Positions 41,234 through 49,729 of a DNA stretch of 64,000 bases are shown here, one piece after another. Origin of the DNA: CAZFER01 sp964517495 (lineage in GTDB: Bacteria; Hinthialibacterota; Hinthialibacteria; Hinthialibacterales; Hinthialibacteraceae); assembly GCA_964517495.1 (NCBI GenBank), contig CAZFER010000007.1, positions 62,001 through 126,000 of the forward strand, in the 5' to 3' direction. The position numbers and the translations under genes were made by a program. How positions within the stretch are numbered: the stretch's first letter is position 1; every line of letters begins with the position of its first letter. Under the pieces are notes generated by a model. It was not told the DNA's origin. It searched no databases and was given only the letters and a program-made list of their open reading frames with translations.

Positions 41234-43969
41234 TCAATAAAGCGCCCAATCCTCAACCGGAACACCTTCTTCAGTTCCATCAGCATTGACTGGATTGCCA
41301 ACCATCCATTGAATAACCCTTTGGAACAGAATGGCGCCTTCGGGTGACATCGCGATATTGTCAATACCTTCTACATCATTTTCAAACACATGGACATTTT
41401 CATGATAACCAATGAATCCACGCCGAGCTGGCAACGGTTCAAAACCGGCCGGAGCACCAGCTGAAAGTCCCGTTTCACCTTCTTCCGCCACAGCTAATAC
41501 AATTCGATTTTCTCCTGTAATGGAACCACTGCTTGCCAGGGGTGTGGCTACAGGTGCCAAATTGTCCGGTGTTGGTCCAGCCAATTCCGCATTGGCAAAG
41601 TTAAAGGTGACTTGAATAACTTGGCCTTGATCATATCGTTCGGTTATGGGATGAGTATTATCAATAATCTCGACATCCACATCGCCTTCCGGCAACAAAA
41701 CTGACGGGGCGAAATAAAGACTTGCAGCTTTGGATGTATCACCCCAAATCAAAGCCTGTTCAATCATCAGGTATGGAACAGGCAAATCACCATAACCAGC
41801 CGCATTTCCGGATGAAAGGCTTTCATGAACAATCACCAAATCAAATGCCAACGCCTCAGCAGGGCTGTCTACATCTTCATCGGCAAACTGTACTTCGAAG
41901 CCCAAGCCAGGAATAAAGACTTCATTAAGGTCAGCATCCAGCAATGTCAGTCCATCACCAAGAAGGTCCATATAAACTGTATTTCGAGGTAGAGTTGGGT
42001 CTCCGCCAGCCACAAAATAAACGAATTTCTGCAAGCTATTGGTCATGGCGCCATCACCGGCAATCGGGAAAGTGAATTCACCATCGGTTGCTGATCCTGA
42101 CCAGCTTCCAATACTGGCATCCGCGGATGGAAGCAAATCATAGCTCAAAGTGGGTGTTCCACTGGCTCCGTTGATCTCCCATTCAATGTTGCCATTTGAC
42201 ATAGCCGCATCGCCTTGAGTGGCTTGAACATTCGAAACGTCCCAACCTTCGGGCGGAATTTCAGTAATATCCAGGTCAGGTGATGCTCCTTCAGCCACAT
42301 TAACTTGAACTTGGACACCAGAGATCATCTCACCTGGTGTGAAACTATCCCCTGGTAGTATTCGCTGCGCATCAAAGGTAATCTGTTTTAACTCCACATT
42401 TCTGGCCACACCGTGCACAAGGATATCGTCATCCGTATGGCTGGTGATCGCCAAGCCATATGCAGCCACTTCCGGCCAATCTGGCTGGGTTTGAGTATGA
42501 GCCGTTACCCAATCCTCGCCATCATCTGACCACTGCGAAATAAACTGATCACCGACTCGCATCACTCGCAACCAAGCCCAACCATCAAGGTCGGCTTCCA
42601 ACGCGACACCTGGTTCCCTGAAGATTTGAGAATTTCCTGAGGATGAGCCAGTTGAAGTCCGCCATTGCGCATCAACCCGGTCACCTAAAGCCGCACCACG
42701 AAGCTCGATCCAATAATGCCTTGAGAAGGGATCAGCGGCGTTTTCTCGAACCATCACACCGATCTTTGACCAATCATTTGTACCTGGATCAAACCAGGTC
42801 ACCTGGCCTTGCAAAGCCCAGCTGCCTTTCTTTTCCGTAAAGACAAAAAGACCTTCATCGCTCTCGTTCCAAATATCATCGCCATTGGCAAACAATTCGT
42901 ATTCCGTATTGCTGCCAGATCCCGTCACGTTGACTTCACCTTCGACTTTGGTATTTCCTCTGGGATTCTCTGGTGAATACCAATCAACAGCTTGATCGAA
43001 AATCCCGATCTCTTCCGCTTCAAGCAAGGTTCGAGCTCCCGTAATAGCCAGTTCTCCGAGATCACCAATCACCTGCCCGCTTATTTCAGCTTCGCCACCT
43101 GTGGCATCACTGGGAACAGATAACGTATATGACAGCGTTGTTGTCTGTCCACCACCCAGATCAGAAACAGTCCATGTAATGGTCCCATCACTTTCTGTAC
43201 CACCATTACTAATATTGCTGACTCCCCAACCAGAAGGTGGAGTTTCTTTGACCTCAGCTGAGGATGGTTCATTCCCCACATTTTCAACTTCAATCATCAC
43301 TTCAATATCTTCACCGGGTATATACACACTTCCACTCAATTGCCTATCAGCTATTACAATGGATAACGGCTCTTCCGGCGCCTGAAGGGCTGATAGGTTA
43401 AGGTTGGGATCATCCGTAATCCCTACCCAATCCACACGTGAATCCGATTCACGCATGTGCCAGTTTAAAGTATGCATACCGGCACTAAGTTGGTATTCCA
43501 CTCTGTCATTATTCAATGATTGGCTTGTAACCCACTCAACAGCCCAATTATTACGTGTTGAGGTATTGTTGCGCCATTCATCCCCATTGCCGACATCACC
43601 ATCGATCCCGACAAAAAATGAATCATCTCCTCCTCCAGTGGCATTAACATTCGCAAAAAGGTAATAAGTCCCTGCTTGCTGGATGTTAAACTGGAGTTGA
43701 ACCTCATCAGTCAGTGGAAATTCATCGATCCGGCCATCAATATCAGACCGTAAGATAATCCCACTGTTCACATCGGGATCAAGTTCCAACGAATAGCGTT
43801 GCGTATCAGCGGCTGGAGTAAAATCTTCAATCTGAACAATGACAGTCTCTCCAGCGGGGACTTCCACCGGGCCGATCTCTCCAAATTCAAACGCATGACC
43901 ATTTGGGCTTATGAGTCCTGCCACAAGTACAACGAATGAGACAAAACATATTCTCTTAACATTTTCCAT
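41234..43969 (-). CDS. Very large secreted multi-domain protein with C-terminal W-A-L-Y tag
   Basis: 911 residues with a signal peptide (I-C-F-V-S-F-V-V-L-V-A-G-L-I). Domains in order: CBM6-like (30-195, G-T-Y-Y-L-F-A-N-V-N, G-M-H-T-L-N-W), a CARDB/DUF11-like domain (205-300), a DUF1349-like sandwich (310-540, W-S-K-I-G-V-M-V-R-E), a second beta domain (550-660). A ThuA/GATase-like part (670-900) follows, with F-D-L-V-I-V-H-E-S-L, T-H-P-I-T-E-R-Y and I-L-F-Q-R-V-I-Q-W-M-V-G. The last residues are G-V-P-V-E-D-W-A-L-Y. RBS AGGGGAG. It shares domain types with the convergent gene at 38745. Confidence 0.7.
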   Translation of the reverse strand: MENVKRICFVSFVVLVAGLISPNGHAFEFGEIGPVEVPAGETVIVQIEDFTPAADTQRYSLELDPDVNSGIILRSDIDGRIDEFPLTDEVQLQFNIQQAGTYYLFANVNATGGGDDSFFVGIDGDVGNGDEWRNNTSTRNNWAVEWVTSQSLNNDRVEYQLSAGMHTLNWHMRESDSRVDWVGITDDPNLNLSALQAPEEPLSIVIADRQLSGSVYIPGEDIEVMIEVENVGNEPSSAEVKETPPSGWGVSNISNGGTESDGTITWTVSDLGGGQTTTLSYTLSVPSDATGGEAEISGQVIGDLGELAITGARTLLEAEEIGIFDQAVDWYSPENPRGNTKVEGEVNVTGSGSNTEYELFANGDDIWNESDEGLFVFTEKKGSWALQGQVTWFDPGTNDWSKIGVMVRENAADPFSRHYWIELRGAALGDRVDAQWRTSTGSSSGNSQIFREPGVALEADLDGWAWLRVMRVGDQFISQWSDDGEDWVTAHTQTQPDWPEVAAYGLAITSHTDDDILVHGVARNVELKQITFDAQRILPGDSFTPGEMISGVQVQVNVAEGASPDLDITEIPPEGWDVSNVQATQGDAAMSNGNIEWEINGASGTPTLSYDLLPSADASIGSWSGSATDGEFTFPIAGDGAMTNSLQKFVYFVAGGDPTLPRNTVYMDLLGDGLTLLDADLNEVFIPGLGFEVQFADEDVDSPAEALAFDLVIVHESLSSGNAAGYGDLPVPYLMIEQALIWGDTSKAASLYFAPSVLLPEGDVDVEIIDNTHPITERYDQGQVIQVTFNFANAELAGPTPDNLAPVATPLASSGSITGENRIVLAVAEEGETGLSAGAPAGFEPLPARRGFIGYHENVHVFENDVEGIDNIAMSPEGAILFQRVIQWMVGNPVNADGTEEGVPVEDWALY

Positions 43970-44499
43970 AACATCATCTCCCCTTCATTTATGGCTGTGT
44001 AACAAAATACATCGAAACATAACAACCAGCACTCATTCAGTAAATTTTTAAGGCACATCATCTCCCTTCATTAATTGAGTAAAAACTTTGCCTCGGTTTA
44101 TTTCTGTTTTTCATTAATCACCTCCTTTCTATAGCAAATTTAGCATAAATTTAAACCGTTAATCTATCATTCGATTCAATATTATCACAATAAGTCGATT
44201 AAATCAAATAAAAAATAAATACTTTTCATGGGTTAAATTAATGGGGAAATTGTCTATAGGAAAATCAAAACACTATTTTCAGTTTGGATTTCATCGTTTT
44301 TTTATGAAACCAAACATATATGTTATATGGAGCTGTTAATAGATCTATTCTGGGCGGCGGGAATGTCACCCCTTTTGGACAATCCTGACACCCCTCATGC
44401 GGTGTAGGTGGCCCCCCCCGAGCGGCAAATACATCCCCCCTGATTAAAAACCTTTCTGCTGGATTAGTGGAAAAGCAATTGCCTCAGTCCATTTTCGAA
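43970..44499. other. Intergenic stretch without a supported gene
   Basis: 530 bases, AT-rich up to about 44340. A short G/C-rich patch (44350-44450) includes a run of eight C. I find no convincing frame, tRNA-like fold or repeat. It contains the promoter region of the 43969 gene and the region downstream of the ArsR-type gene. Confidence 0.5.
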
Positions 44500-44817
44500 T
44501 TATGCAATTTCCAGCTGATCTTTGTATGATTCTTCCAAAACCGATTCCACACATTTAAAGAAGTTTAAAATACAAGGCGTTTTGAGTTGATAAAAAACCT
44601 GATTCCTCCGCTTTTCATCTTTGATAATGCCAGCGTTTTTCAATAACGAGAGGTGCTTGGACACCGTCGACATATCGTACCCAATTTTTTCGGTCAACTC
44701 ACACACACACCGCTCCCCTCCGGTCAATTCCTGCACAATAAAAAGCCGCACCGGATGGGCAAGCGATTTAATGATCTTCGTCCGAGCCTGCAAACGATCC
44801 AAAGTTTTCGCATCCAT
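44500..44817 (-). CDS. ArsR/SmtB-family metal-responsive-type repressor
   Basis: 105 residues, winged helix. H-P-V-R-L-F-I-V-Q-E-L precedes C37-V-C39-E-L, the C-x-C at the start of helix alpha-3 that binds metal or arsenite in ArsR/CadC-type sensors. The recognition helix is M-S-T-V-S-K-H-L-S-L-L-K-N-A-G-I-I. A further Cys pair lies in T-P-C-I-L-N-F-F-K-C. RBS AGGACA. A perfect palindrome covers its promoter (44849-44876), so it probably represses itself until it binds its ligand. No efflux or arsenate genes are adjacent; the target may be the downstream region or elsewhere. Confidence 0.88.
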   Translation of the reverse strand: MDAKTLDRLQARTKIIKSLAHPVRLFIVQELTGGERCVCELTEKIGYDMSTVSKHLSLLKNAGIIKDEKRRNQVFYQLKTPCILNFFKCVESVLEESYKDQLEIA

Positions 44818-44848
44818 GTTTATGTCCTGTTTCTGATTTTAATTGATA

Positions 44849-44887
44849 TCCTATTTGGTATTTTAGCCAAATAGGAAAATGGAACAA
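44849..44887 (-). promoter_or_regulatory. Promoter and overlapping palindromic operator of the ArsR-type gene
   Basis: On the minus strand TTGTTC (44882-44887) and TAAAAT (44860-44865) are 16 bases apart. TCCTATTTGG (44849-44858) and CCAAATAGGA (44867-44876) form a perfect 10-bp inverted repeat with an 8-base centre lying over the -10 box and spacer. Repressor binding there would block RNA polymerase. Confidence 0.65.
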
Positions 44888-44925
44888 GGGAAATATGAAA
44901 TTGTTGGAGTGATGCTTAAAAATAC

Positions 44926-45513
44926 TTATTCTATCTCAACTTCCTTAACCGGAGGCAATTGCGGCAGCCATCGGGCACGGATAACCAAAACCGGCCCGGT
45001 TTCAAGTTCTTCTTTTGTATGCCGTAGAGAGGTTGGGGTGACCAAGTGGTCAAATTCAGTGGAAAAGCCTTGCGAGTCAGGTTTAATACGTTTATACCAT
45101 CCAAAGTTCCATGAGTCTCCCTTTTTATCTTTCAATGGATTGCGAATGCGCCATTTGAAATCACGAAGCATTATGTTGTCTTTTGGATAAAGTTCTACCT
45201 TGCTCCATTTCATCTCAACCCACATTCCATCCTTGACTGAAACAACATGGCTGGGACCATGGCCGCTGATCGGCAATAGATTGGATGAAACCACCCGATA
45301 TTCACCACTATTTATGTCATCACCGGTCTTAAAGGGTGTGCTTCGTACGGCGGTCTGGAATTCAATGGCCGAATTTTTGATTTCAGTATCACTCGTTTCT
45401 GATTCCTGATTACAACCCGAAATAACAATAAATATCGCGCCAACAAACAATAAACCCATTAAAAACCACTCGTATTTAAGCCGATTCACAAATGCAGGAT
45501 GGACAGAATTCAT
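44926..45513 (-). CDS. Lipoprotein of unknown family
   Basis: 195 residues with a membrane segment ending in the lipobox V-I-S-G-C at Cys34. Mature residues include E-F-Q-T-A-V-R-S-T-P-F-K-T-G-D-D-I-N-S-G-E-Y and a beta-rich part with W-V-E-M-K-W-S-K-V-E-L-Y. The end is P-P-V-K-E-V-E-I-E. I do not recognise a family. RBS GGAGGT. It precedes the ArsR-type gene on the same strand, but the operator/promoter lies between them, so it is not necessarily co-regulated. Confidence 0.65.
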   Translation of the reverse strand: MNSVHPAFVNRLKYEWFLMGLLFVGAIFIVISGCNQESETSDTEIKNSAIEFQTAVRSTPFKTGDDINSGEYRVVSSNLLPISGHGPSHVVSVKDGMWVEMKWSKVELYPKDNIMLRDFKWRIRNPLKDKKGDSWNFGWYKRIKPDSQGFSTEFDHLVTPTSLRHTKEELETGPVLVIRARWLPQLPPVKEVEIE

Positions 45514-46051
45514 TTATGACCTCCAATTTGGATGCGTTTCCTCAAATGGCACAAACGATCACTTTGCTATAACGAGTTCCAAAGAAAAGGGTAACTTGAG
45601 TGCCAAAAGAACCAATCTTCAATGATTATTCATCGGTATTCATGAATTATCTCCAAAAAAAATAAATACAACAGAAGCGATGCATCATACTTGAACTACA
45701 CAAAAATATTATAGCACAAAATATTACATCTCATTACTTATTCTTGTAAATAAATCTTCTTTGCTCACTTTTGATTGTAAAGTTTTCATGCCAGAACCAA
45801 CAACATAACGGCTATATTGTAAATAAATATACATATTTGTGCAATTAATATATACCATTTATACTTTTACACCTTGCAATAAGTATTTAAAGTATAAAGT
45901 AATTCAATATTGACGATAAATAAAAAATATTGTTAAAAATATGATTAAAAATTAAATATATGCTTGACCGCAAAACTATTTTGAATCAAAATTGAACTTA
46001 AAGATTCATCATGCTGTATCAAACCTCATATCATTGTGAAAGGGAAAAATA
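45514..46051. other. Very AT-rich intergenic stretch with a possible promoter
   Basis: 538 bases without a supported gene. A TTGACG at 45910-45915 is followed 17 bases later by TTAAAA (45933-45938), pointing towards the Cys-rich gene at 46052. Several short AT palindromes are present, but no strong fold. Confidence 0.4.
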
Positions 46052-46525
46052 ATGTACAGGAAAATTCAACAAGGGTCCCTCATGGTATTAATGATTGGGT
46101 TGGCCTCATTAACCTGTTATCTTCACAGCCCCCCTCAAGCCATTACGGAGTGTGATGAATGCACGATGCGCTACACCATCAGGGACTTTTGCAATCAGGA
46201 TGACAGTTGCAAATGGTCATATACAGGGTGGGAAGGCTGCTGTGACGCAGTAGGAACCGACCAGGGAATTTGCAACGTAACCGAAGAGCATTTACGGTAT
46301 TTTGAGTTGCATTACCTTACCGGGAATTGTTCGGATGATTACGACGAACAGGAATGCGATAAATCTGTAGGTCCTTACGGGGGAGAGTGTTTTAACACCC
46401 CCGGCTTTGGTCCTTATAAAATGTATTGGACCTGCTATCTCGATCTCAGCAAACCTCCCGTCCTTATCACTCAGTTACCTTATGTATGTCCTGGTGAAAA
46501 CAGTAACATCCGAATAACCCCTTAA
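46052..46525 (+). CDS. Exported cysteine-rich protein, family not recognised
   Basis: 157 residues. After a hydrophobic leader (about residues 9-25) the mature part holds 12 Cys at positions 34, 37, 47, 53, 63, 64, 74, 93, 102, 113, 128 and 146, enough for six disulfides. Motifs include E-C-D-E-C, W-E-G-C-C-D-A and G-G-E-C-F. No zinc-ribbon or EGF spacing fits well. It opens a same-strand group with a LolA-like protein and a DUF1573-like lipoprotein. A disulfide-stabilised surface or secreted protein is likely; function unknown. Confidence 0.65.
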   Translation: MYRKIQQGSLMVLMIGLASLTCYLHSPPQAITECDECTMRYTIRDFCNQDDSCKWSYTGWEGCCDAVGTDQGICNVTEEHLRYFELHYLTGNCSDDYDEQECDKSVGPYGGECFNTPGFGPYKMYWTCYLDLSKPPVLITQLPYVCPGENSNIRITP

Positions 46526-46591
46526 CAATTTTTGAAGGAAATCAATCATCATGAAAATTAACAACTTACCTTAAGAAAAATGAGGAACATT

Positions 46592-47542
46592 ATGAACACA
46601 AAACTCAAAAACACAATCTTCAGCATTTTGTTAACAGCAACGATTATCGGCTTGAACTCCGTTTATGCTGCTGGGCTGGATATTTCCGATAAATCCGAAC
46701 TGAAAGCGTTAATCCAAACCCATCACTCCCGGCTTCAATCCTTCGAAGTCACTTATGCGGTTGAAGAATATTATCACCCCTTCACAGGAGAAGAAGCCGA
46801 AAAGTGCCGGCAGAAACTCCTCCTGTATTCCAAAGTATGGGACCGTATGAAAAAAGGACAATTGACCAACTACGAGAAAAATCGGTTTAAACACTTAAAA
46901 CTCAAACATTTTGAAGAATTAATCGAACAACAAGAAAAATTCCTGCACGGGTATACCATAGAATCCTTCCAGGTCTTCCGCCAGAACGGCAACAAAATGC
47001 GAGTGGATTATTTCTTTGATAATCAAAAACCCAATCATCAATACGATGTGTTCGATGGCCGCCGGGGATATCGCGTGACTGCAGATACCCAAATGGTACG
47101 CTCCGGCCCCAGTTATGATGAAAAATGGGTCACTCCACTGGGCTGCATCCACTATGGGGGCGGCATAGACCAATGGTTGAAACGTGGCGCTACGATTAAG
47201 GAATTCAGGCAGAAACAGAAAAAAATCAAATTGGACACCTCTGCCTTCGATGATCGTTATGACTTTGAACTGACCATGCTTGAAGATAACGAAGCATATT
47301 GGAAACAATGTGATCTATTGGTCAACGGAAATGTTCAACTTCGCATTATGTGTACTGATTTTAAGGATTACCACGGCTTCCTTATTCCACAACAGGTTGA
47401 ATATTTCAGATCGATCGATGGTGAACTCGTTCCGGATAAAAAGATGACACTGGTGGATGCCAAAATCAATGTCAATATTCCACACCATTTATTCAACAAA
47501 CCTAACAATAATAAGTTTGAATTTGAAAGTTTACGCCGTTAA
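46592..47542 (+). CDS. Periplasmic protein, LolA/LolB-like fold suspected
   Basis: 316 residues from the ATG at 46592, favoured by GAGGA just upstream (46580 is an alternative). A signal peptide ends near V-Y-A-A-G. The mature part begins with helix K-A-L-I-Q-T-H-H-S-R-L-Q-S-F-E-V-T-Y. The order helix then beta strands (M-R-V-D-Y-F-F-D, V-F-D-G-R-R-G-Y-R-V) is like the lipoprotein-carrier fold found in many planctomycete-type exported proteins. The C-terminal part I-P-Q-Q-V-E-Y-F-R fits the same fold. The exact role is not deducible. A terminator follows. Confidence 0.55.
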   Translation: MNTKLKNTIFSILLTATIIGLNSVYAAGLDISDKSELKALIQTHHSRLQSFEVTYAVEEYYHPFTGEEAEKCRQKLLLYSKVWDRMKKGQLTNYEKNRFKHLKLKHFEELIEQQEKFLHGYTIESFQVFRQNGNKMRVDYFFDNQKPNHQYDVFDGRRGYRVTADTQMVRSGPSYDEKWVTPLGCIHYGGGIDQWLKRGATIKEFRQKQKKIKLDTSAFDDRYDFELTMLEDNEAYWKQCDLLVNGNVQLRIMCTDFKDYHGFLIPQQVEYFRSIDGELVPDKKMTLVDAKINVNIPHHLFNKPNNNKFEFESLRR

Positions 47543-47597
47543 ATGAGGCAAAAAGTTTTCATTAAAAACATTCTCGATCTGTTCTATCCATCCATTC

Positions 47598-47630
47598 AAC
47601 CGGTATATTTTTTATACCGGTTGTTTTTTT
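47598..47630 (+). terminator. Intrinsic terminator after the LolA-like gene
   Basis: AACCGGTATA (47598-47607) pairs with TATACCGGTT (47613-47622), followed by GTTTTTTT. Confidence 0.85.
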
Positions 47631-47710
47631 AAAGAATGATGCAAATTAGAATCATTTTTTCAATGACATCCAATACACAAAATAACCCGAACCATTCAGG
47701 AGCGATCATC

Positions 47711-48733
47711 GTGAACTGTCTCGAAAAATATACTCAAATTCGACAGATACTTCCATTCATCCTTTGTTTTCCTCTCATTTTCTTGACGGCATGTTCATCT
47801 CAACAGTTAGATATCGTACTCAATCCGGAAACCAATGATCTCGGCCTGGTCTGGACAGACACCAATCAGGTTGCCAATTTCGACCTCGTTAATGCCGCAG
47901 ATTTTCCAATCACAGTAAAAAAGATTAAACTGGATTGTGATTGCCTGGGTACTTCATTACATGAGGGAAAAACCATCGCCGCCGGGGAATTGATTTCATT
48001 CGAAGTGGTGCTCAATGTCAATGTTGCGTATACGGTCACTAAACGTACAATTGAACTGACTTTCTCGAATGAAGAAGGAATCACAGACACAAAACAATGC
48101 TTCATACGCTTTCGAGGCCTGGAAGAGATCGAAAGTAACCCGTCACGCATTATCATCGCAGAACAACCCGCCTATGAACCCTGGGAATATACAGTTACCT
48201 TATCCGGTATTTCACCAGATATGATCGACAACGTAACCTTCGAAACTTCAATACCAAACCTCAAGGTAAATCATATCGCCTGGGAAAGTGATGTGCGGAT
48301 AACAAATTATGTGGTCAATTTGACTTCCGAAGGTTTTCCCCCCGGACAACTTCAGGAATATGTTCGCATCCACGATCATCGCAAAGGATATCGATCACTC
48401 GTCATCCCCATTACCGGCCATGTGATTGAACAATTCACTGCCACCCCCGAGTCCCTTTTCGTGTTACGCGATGAACTGCAAGCTGGCCAGGAATACGAAA
48501 TTAAAATACATTCCAATGTGGAAAAGAAATTTTCCTTGCAAAAAATCAAATGCAACTCCCCTGGGTTAATCTGTGAAACCATCCCTTCCAACACGGATTA
48601 TGTAAGGATCGTCAAGGTTTTTTCCACCAAAGAAACAATGCCAAAAAAAGAAAGCAAAGGAAGCATAGAAATGATGGTTAAACCGGAAAAAGCCAAAGAA
48701 CAACCATTGAAAATACCAGTATTTGTAAGATAA
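47711..48733 (+). CDS. Lipoprotein with DUF1573/ASH-like beta domains
   Basis: 340 residues from a GTG at 47711. I prefer it to the ATG at 47636 because AGGAG lies 8 bases upstream, and the result is a textbook lipoprotein signal ending L-T-A-C at Cys28. Residues 35-135 show the DUF1573 pattern (F-D-L-V-N-A-A-D-F-P-I-T-V-K-K-I, then D-C-D-C-L-G). The C-x-C of this family is thought to be a metal or redox site. Two further Ig-like beta domains follow. Probably anchored to the outer or inner membrane facing the periplasm. Confidence 0.7.
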   Translation: MNCLEKYTQIRQILPFILCFPLIFLTACSSQQLDIVLNPETNDLGLVWTDTNQVANFDLVNAADFPITVKKIKLDCDCLGTSLHEGKTIAAGELISFEVVLNVNVAYTVTKRTIELTFSNEEGITDTKQCFIRFRGLEEIESNPSRIIIAEQPAYEPWEYTVTLSGISPDMIDNVTFETSIPNLKVNHIAWESDVRITNYVVNLTSEGFPPGQLQEYVRIHDHRKGYRSLVIPITGHVIEQFTATPESLFVLRDELQAGQEYEIKIHSNVEKKFSLQKIKCNSPGLICETIPSNTDYVRIVKVFSTKETMPKKESKGSIEMMVKPEKAKEQPLKIPVFVR

Positions 48734-48765
48734 GGAATTTTCACCGGGTGGAGATCGACTCAAAA

Positions 48766-48833
48766 CTGGGTTGACACACAGGTCAACCCCTACATATTGC
48801 AGAGGCAAACCTGTGTGTTCGCCCTATGTTGTT
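48766..48833. repeat. Dispersed palindromic repeat, copy 1
   Basis: ACTGGGTTGACACACAGGTC then AACCCC, with inverted arms GGGTTGAC/GTCAACCC. It is followed 20 bases later by CAAACCTGTGTGTTCGCCCT and ATGTTGT. ACACACAGGT can alternatively pair with ACCTGTGTGT. The first and last blocks recur at 50729-50872. Confidence 0.7.
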
Positions 48834-48920
48834 ATACGGTAAACATCAGGATGAGTTTCGAGACAACCGCTACCCATGTATTATTATTACAGCATTTCAC
48901 ACCGCTCTTTGGAGGGAAAA

Positions 48921-49439
48921 TTATTCTTTCTCCAATTCGATATCAGCAAGATTAACAATCGGTGATTCAAGATCGTCTCCAGAAATCTCCTTCTTTGGCG
49001 CCACCCAATCCGGATGATACGTTTTCATCCGGATATCATATACTGTGTTAATGAAGCGGCTTTTCGCACTCAGGGGAGCATTACTGCTCAATACATTTTG
49101 AATTTCATTGGTTGCCATTTCATCAAACAAACGAGCGGAAAAAATAATATTGACGGGTTCATCCATGGAATAGCGCTTCACCATCCATGCAAAGGTCCCC
49201 TCTTCATCAGGGTGAAGATCCAAGGCTTTCATTTCTTCTTCGAAGGTTTTGTATTTTTTCCACTTTTGATATCGATAAGTTCCCAGAAGAATAAGAAAAA
49301 TGATGCCAAACAACACACTTAATATGGTTGCAATCGTTGCTGGATCAGCACCTACATTTTCCCATATATTTGGTAAGGTCTCATTTTGGGCAAGAATCAA
49401 CGGACTGCATAAGGTTGAGCAATTGAGCCAAATATCCAT
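48921..49439 (-). CDS. Single-pass membrane protein with helical cytosolic domain, paralogue of 24070-24486
   Basis: 172 residues. A membrane helix at about residues 36-56 is followed by T-Y-R-Y-Q-K-W-K-K-Y-K and the shared blocks M-V-K-R-Y-S-M-D-E-P-V-N-I, S-A-R-L-F-D-E-M-A and F-I-N-T-V-Y-D-I-R-M-K-T-Y. Compared with the paralogue it has about 20 extra residues before the helix and an acidic tail. RBS AGGAGA. Conservation is highest at the S-M-D-E-P-V and S-A-R-L-F-D-E-M blocks, probably the functional surface. Function unknown. Confidence 0.75.
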   Translation of the reverse strand: MDIWLNCSTLCSPLILAQNETLPNIWENVGADPATIATILSVLFGIIFLILLGTYRYQKWKKYKTFEEEMKALDLHPDEEGTFAWMVKRYSMDEPVNIIFSARLFDEMATNEIQNVLSSNAPLSAKSRFINTVYDIRMKTYHPDWVAPKKEISGDDLESPIVNLADIELEKE

Positions 49440-49654
49440 GATGATCTCCTGTCAACGCTGGACTGAGATTGTTCTTTGGCCCTCAACCGGTATCGTGTTC
49501 TATACAATTTTTAAATTAAATTCCATCTTGCTCTATTTAAATAGGATAAACGATATGTAGAATAATTTAAGTGGAGAAAGTTATTTTTTTATCAATCAAT
49601 ATCTCCCCTTCCCCAAATAATTCCCAGCCTGGGCATATAACCATAAGAATTCTT

Positions 49655-49683
49655 TTGAAATATGGATCAAACTATGGTAATCT
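49655..49683 (+). promoter_or_regulatory. Possible sigma-70 promoter of the PIG-L deacetylase gene
   Basis: TTGAAA at 49655-49660 and TAATCT at 49678-49683 are 17 bases apart, 46 bases before the ATG. Confidence 0.4.
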
Positions 49684-49729
49684 GATTTCACTTAAAACAT
49701 CCTATAAATAAAAATGGGGAGTAAAAAAG

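Noticed and set aside
274..43969. PEP-CTERM, sortase or type IX sorting explanation for the W-x-L-Y tails
   Set aside because: The tails lack a membrane helix with basic end, an LPXTG motif or a roughly 70-residue beta domain, so known systems do not fit.
44350..44450. G/C-rich patch with a run of eight C
   Set aside because: It might be a degraded repeat, but it has no second copy in the window and no stable symmetrical fold.
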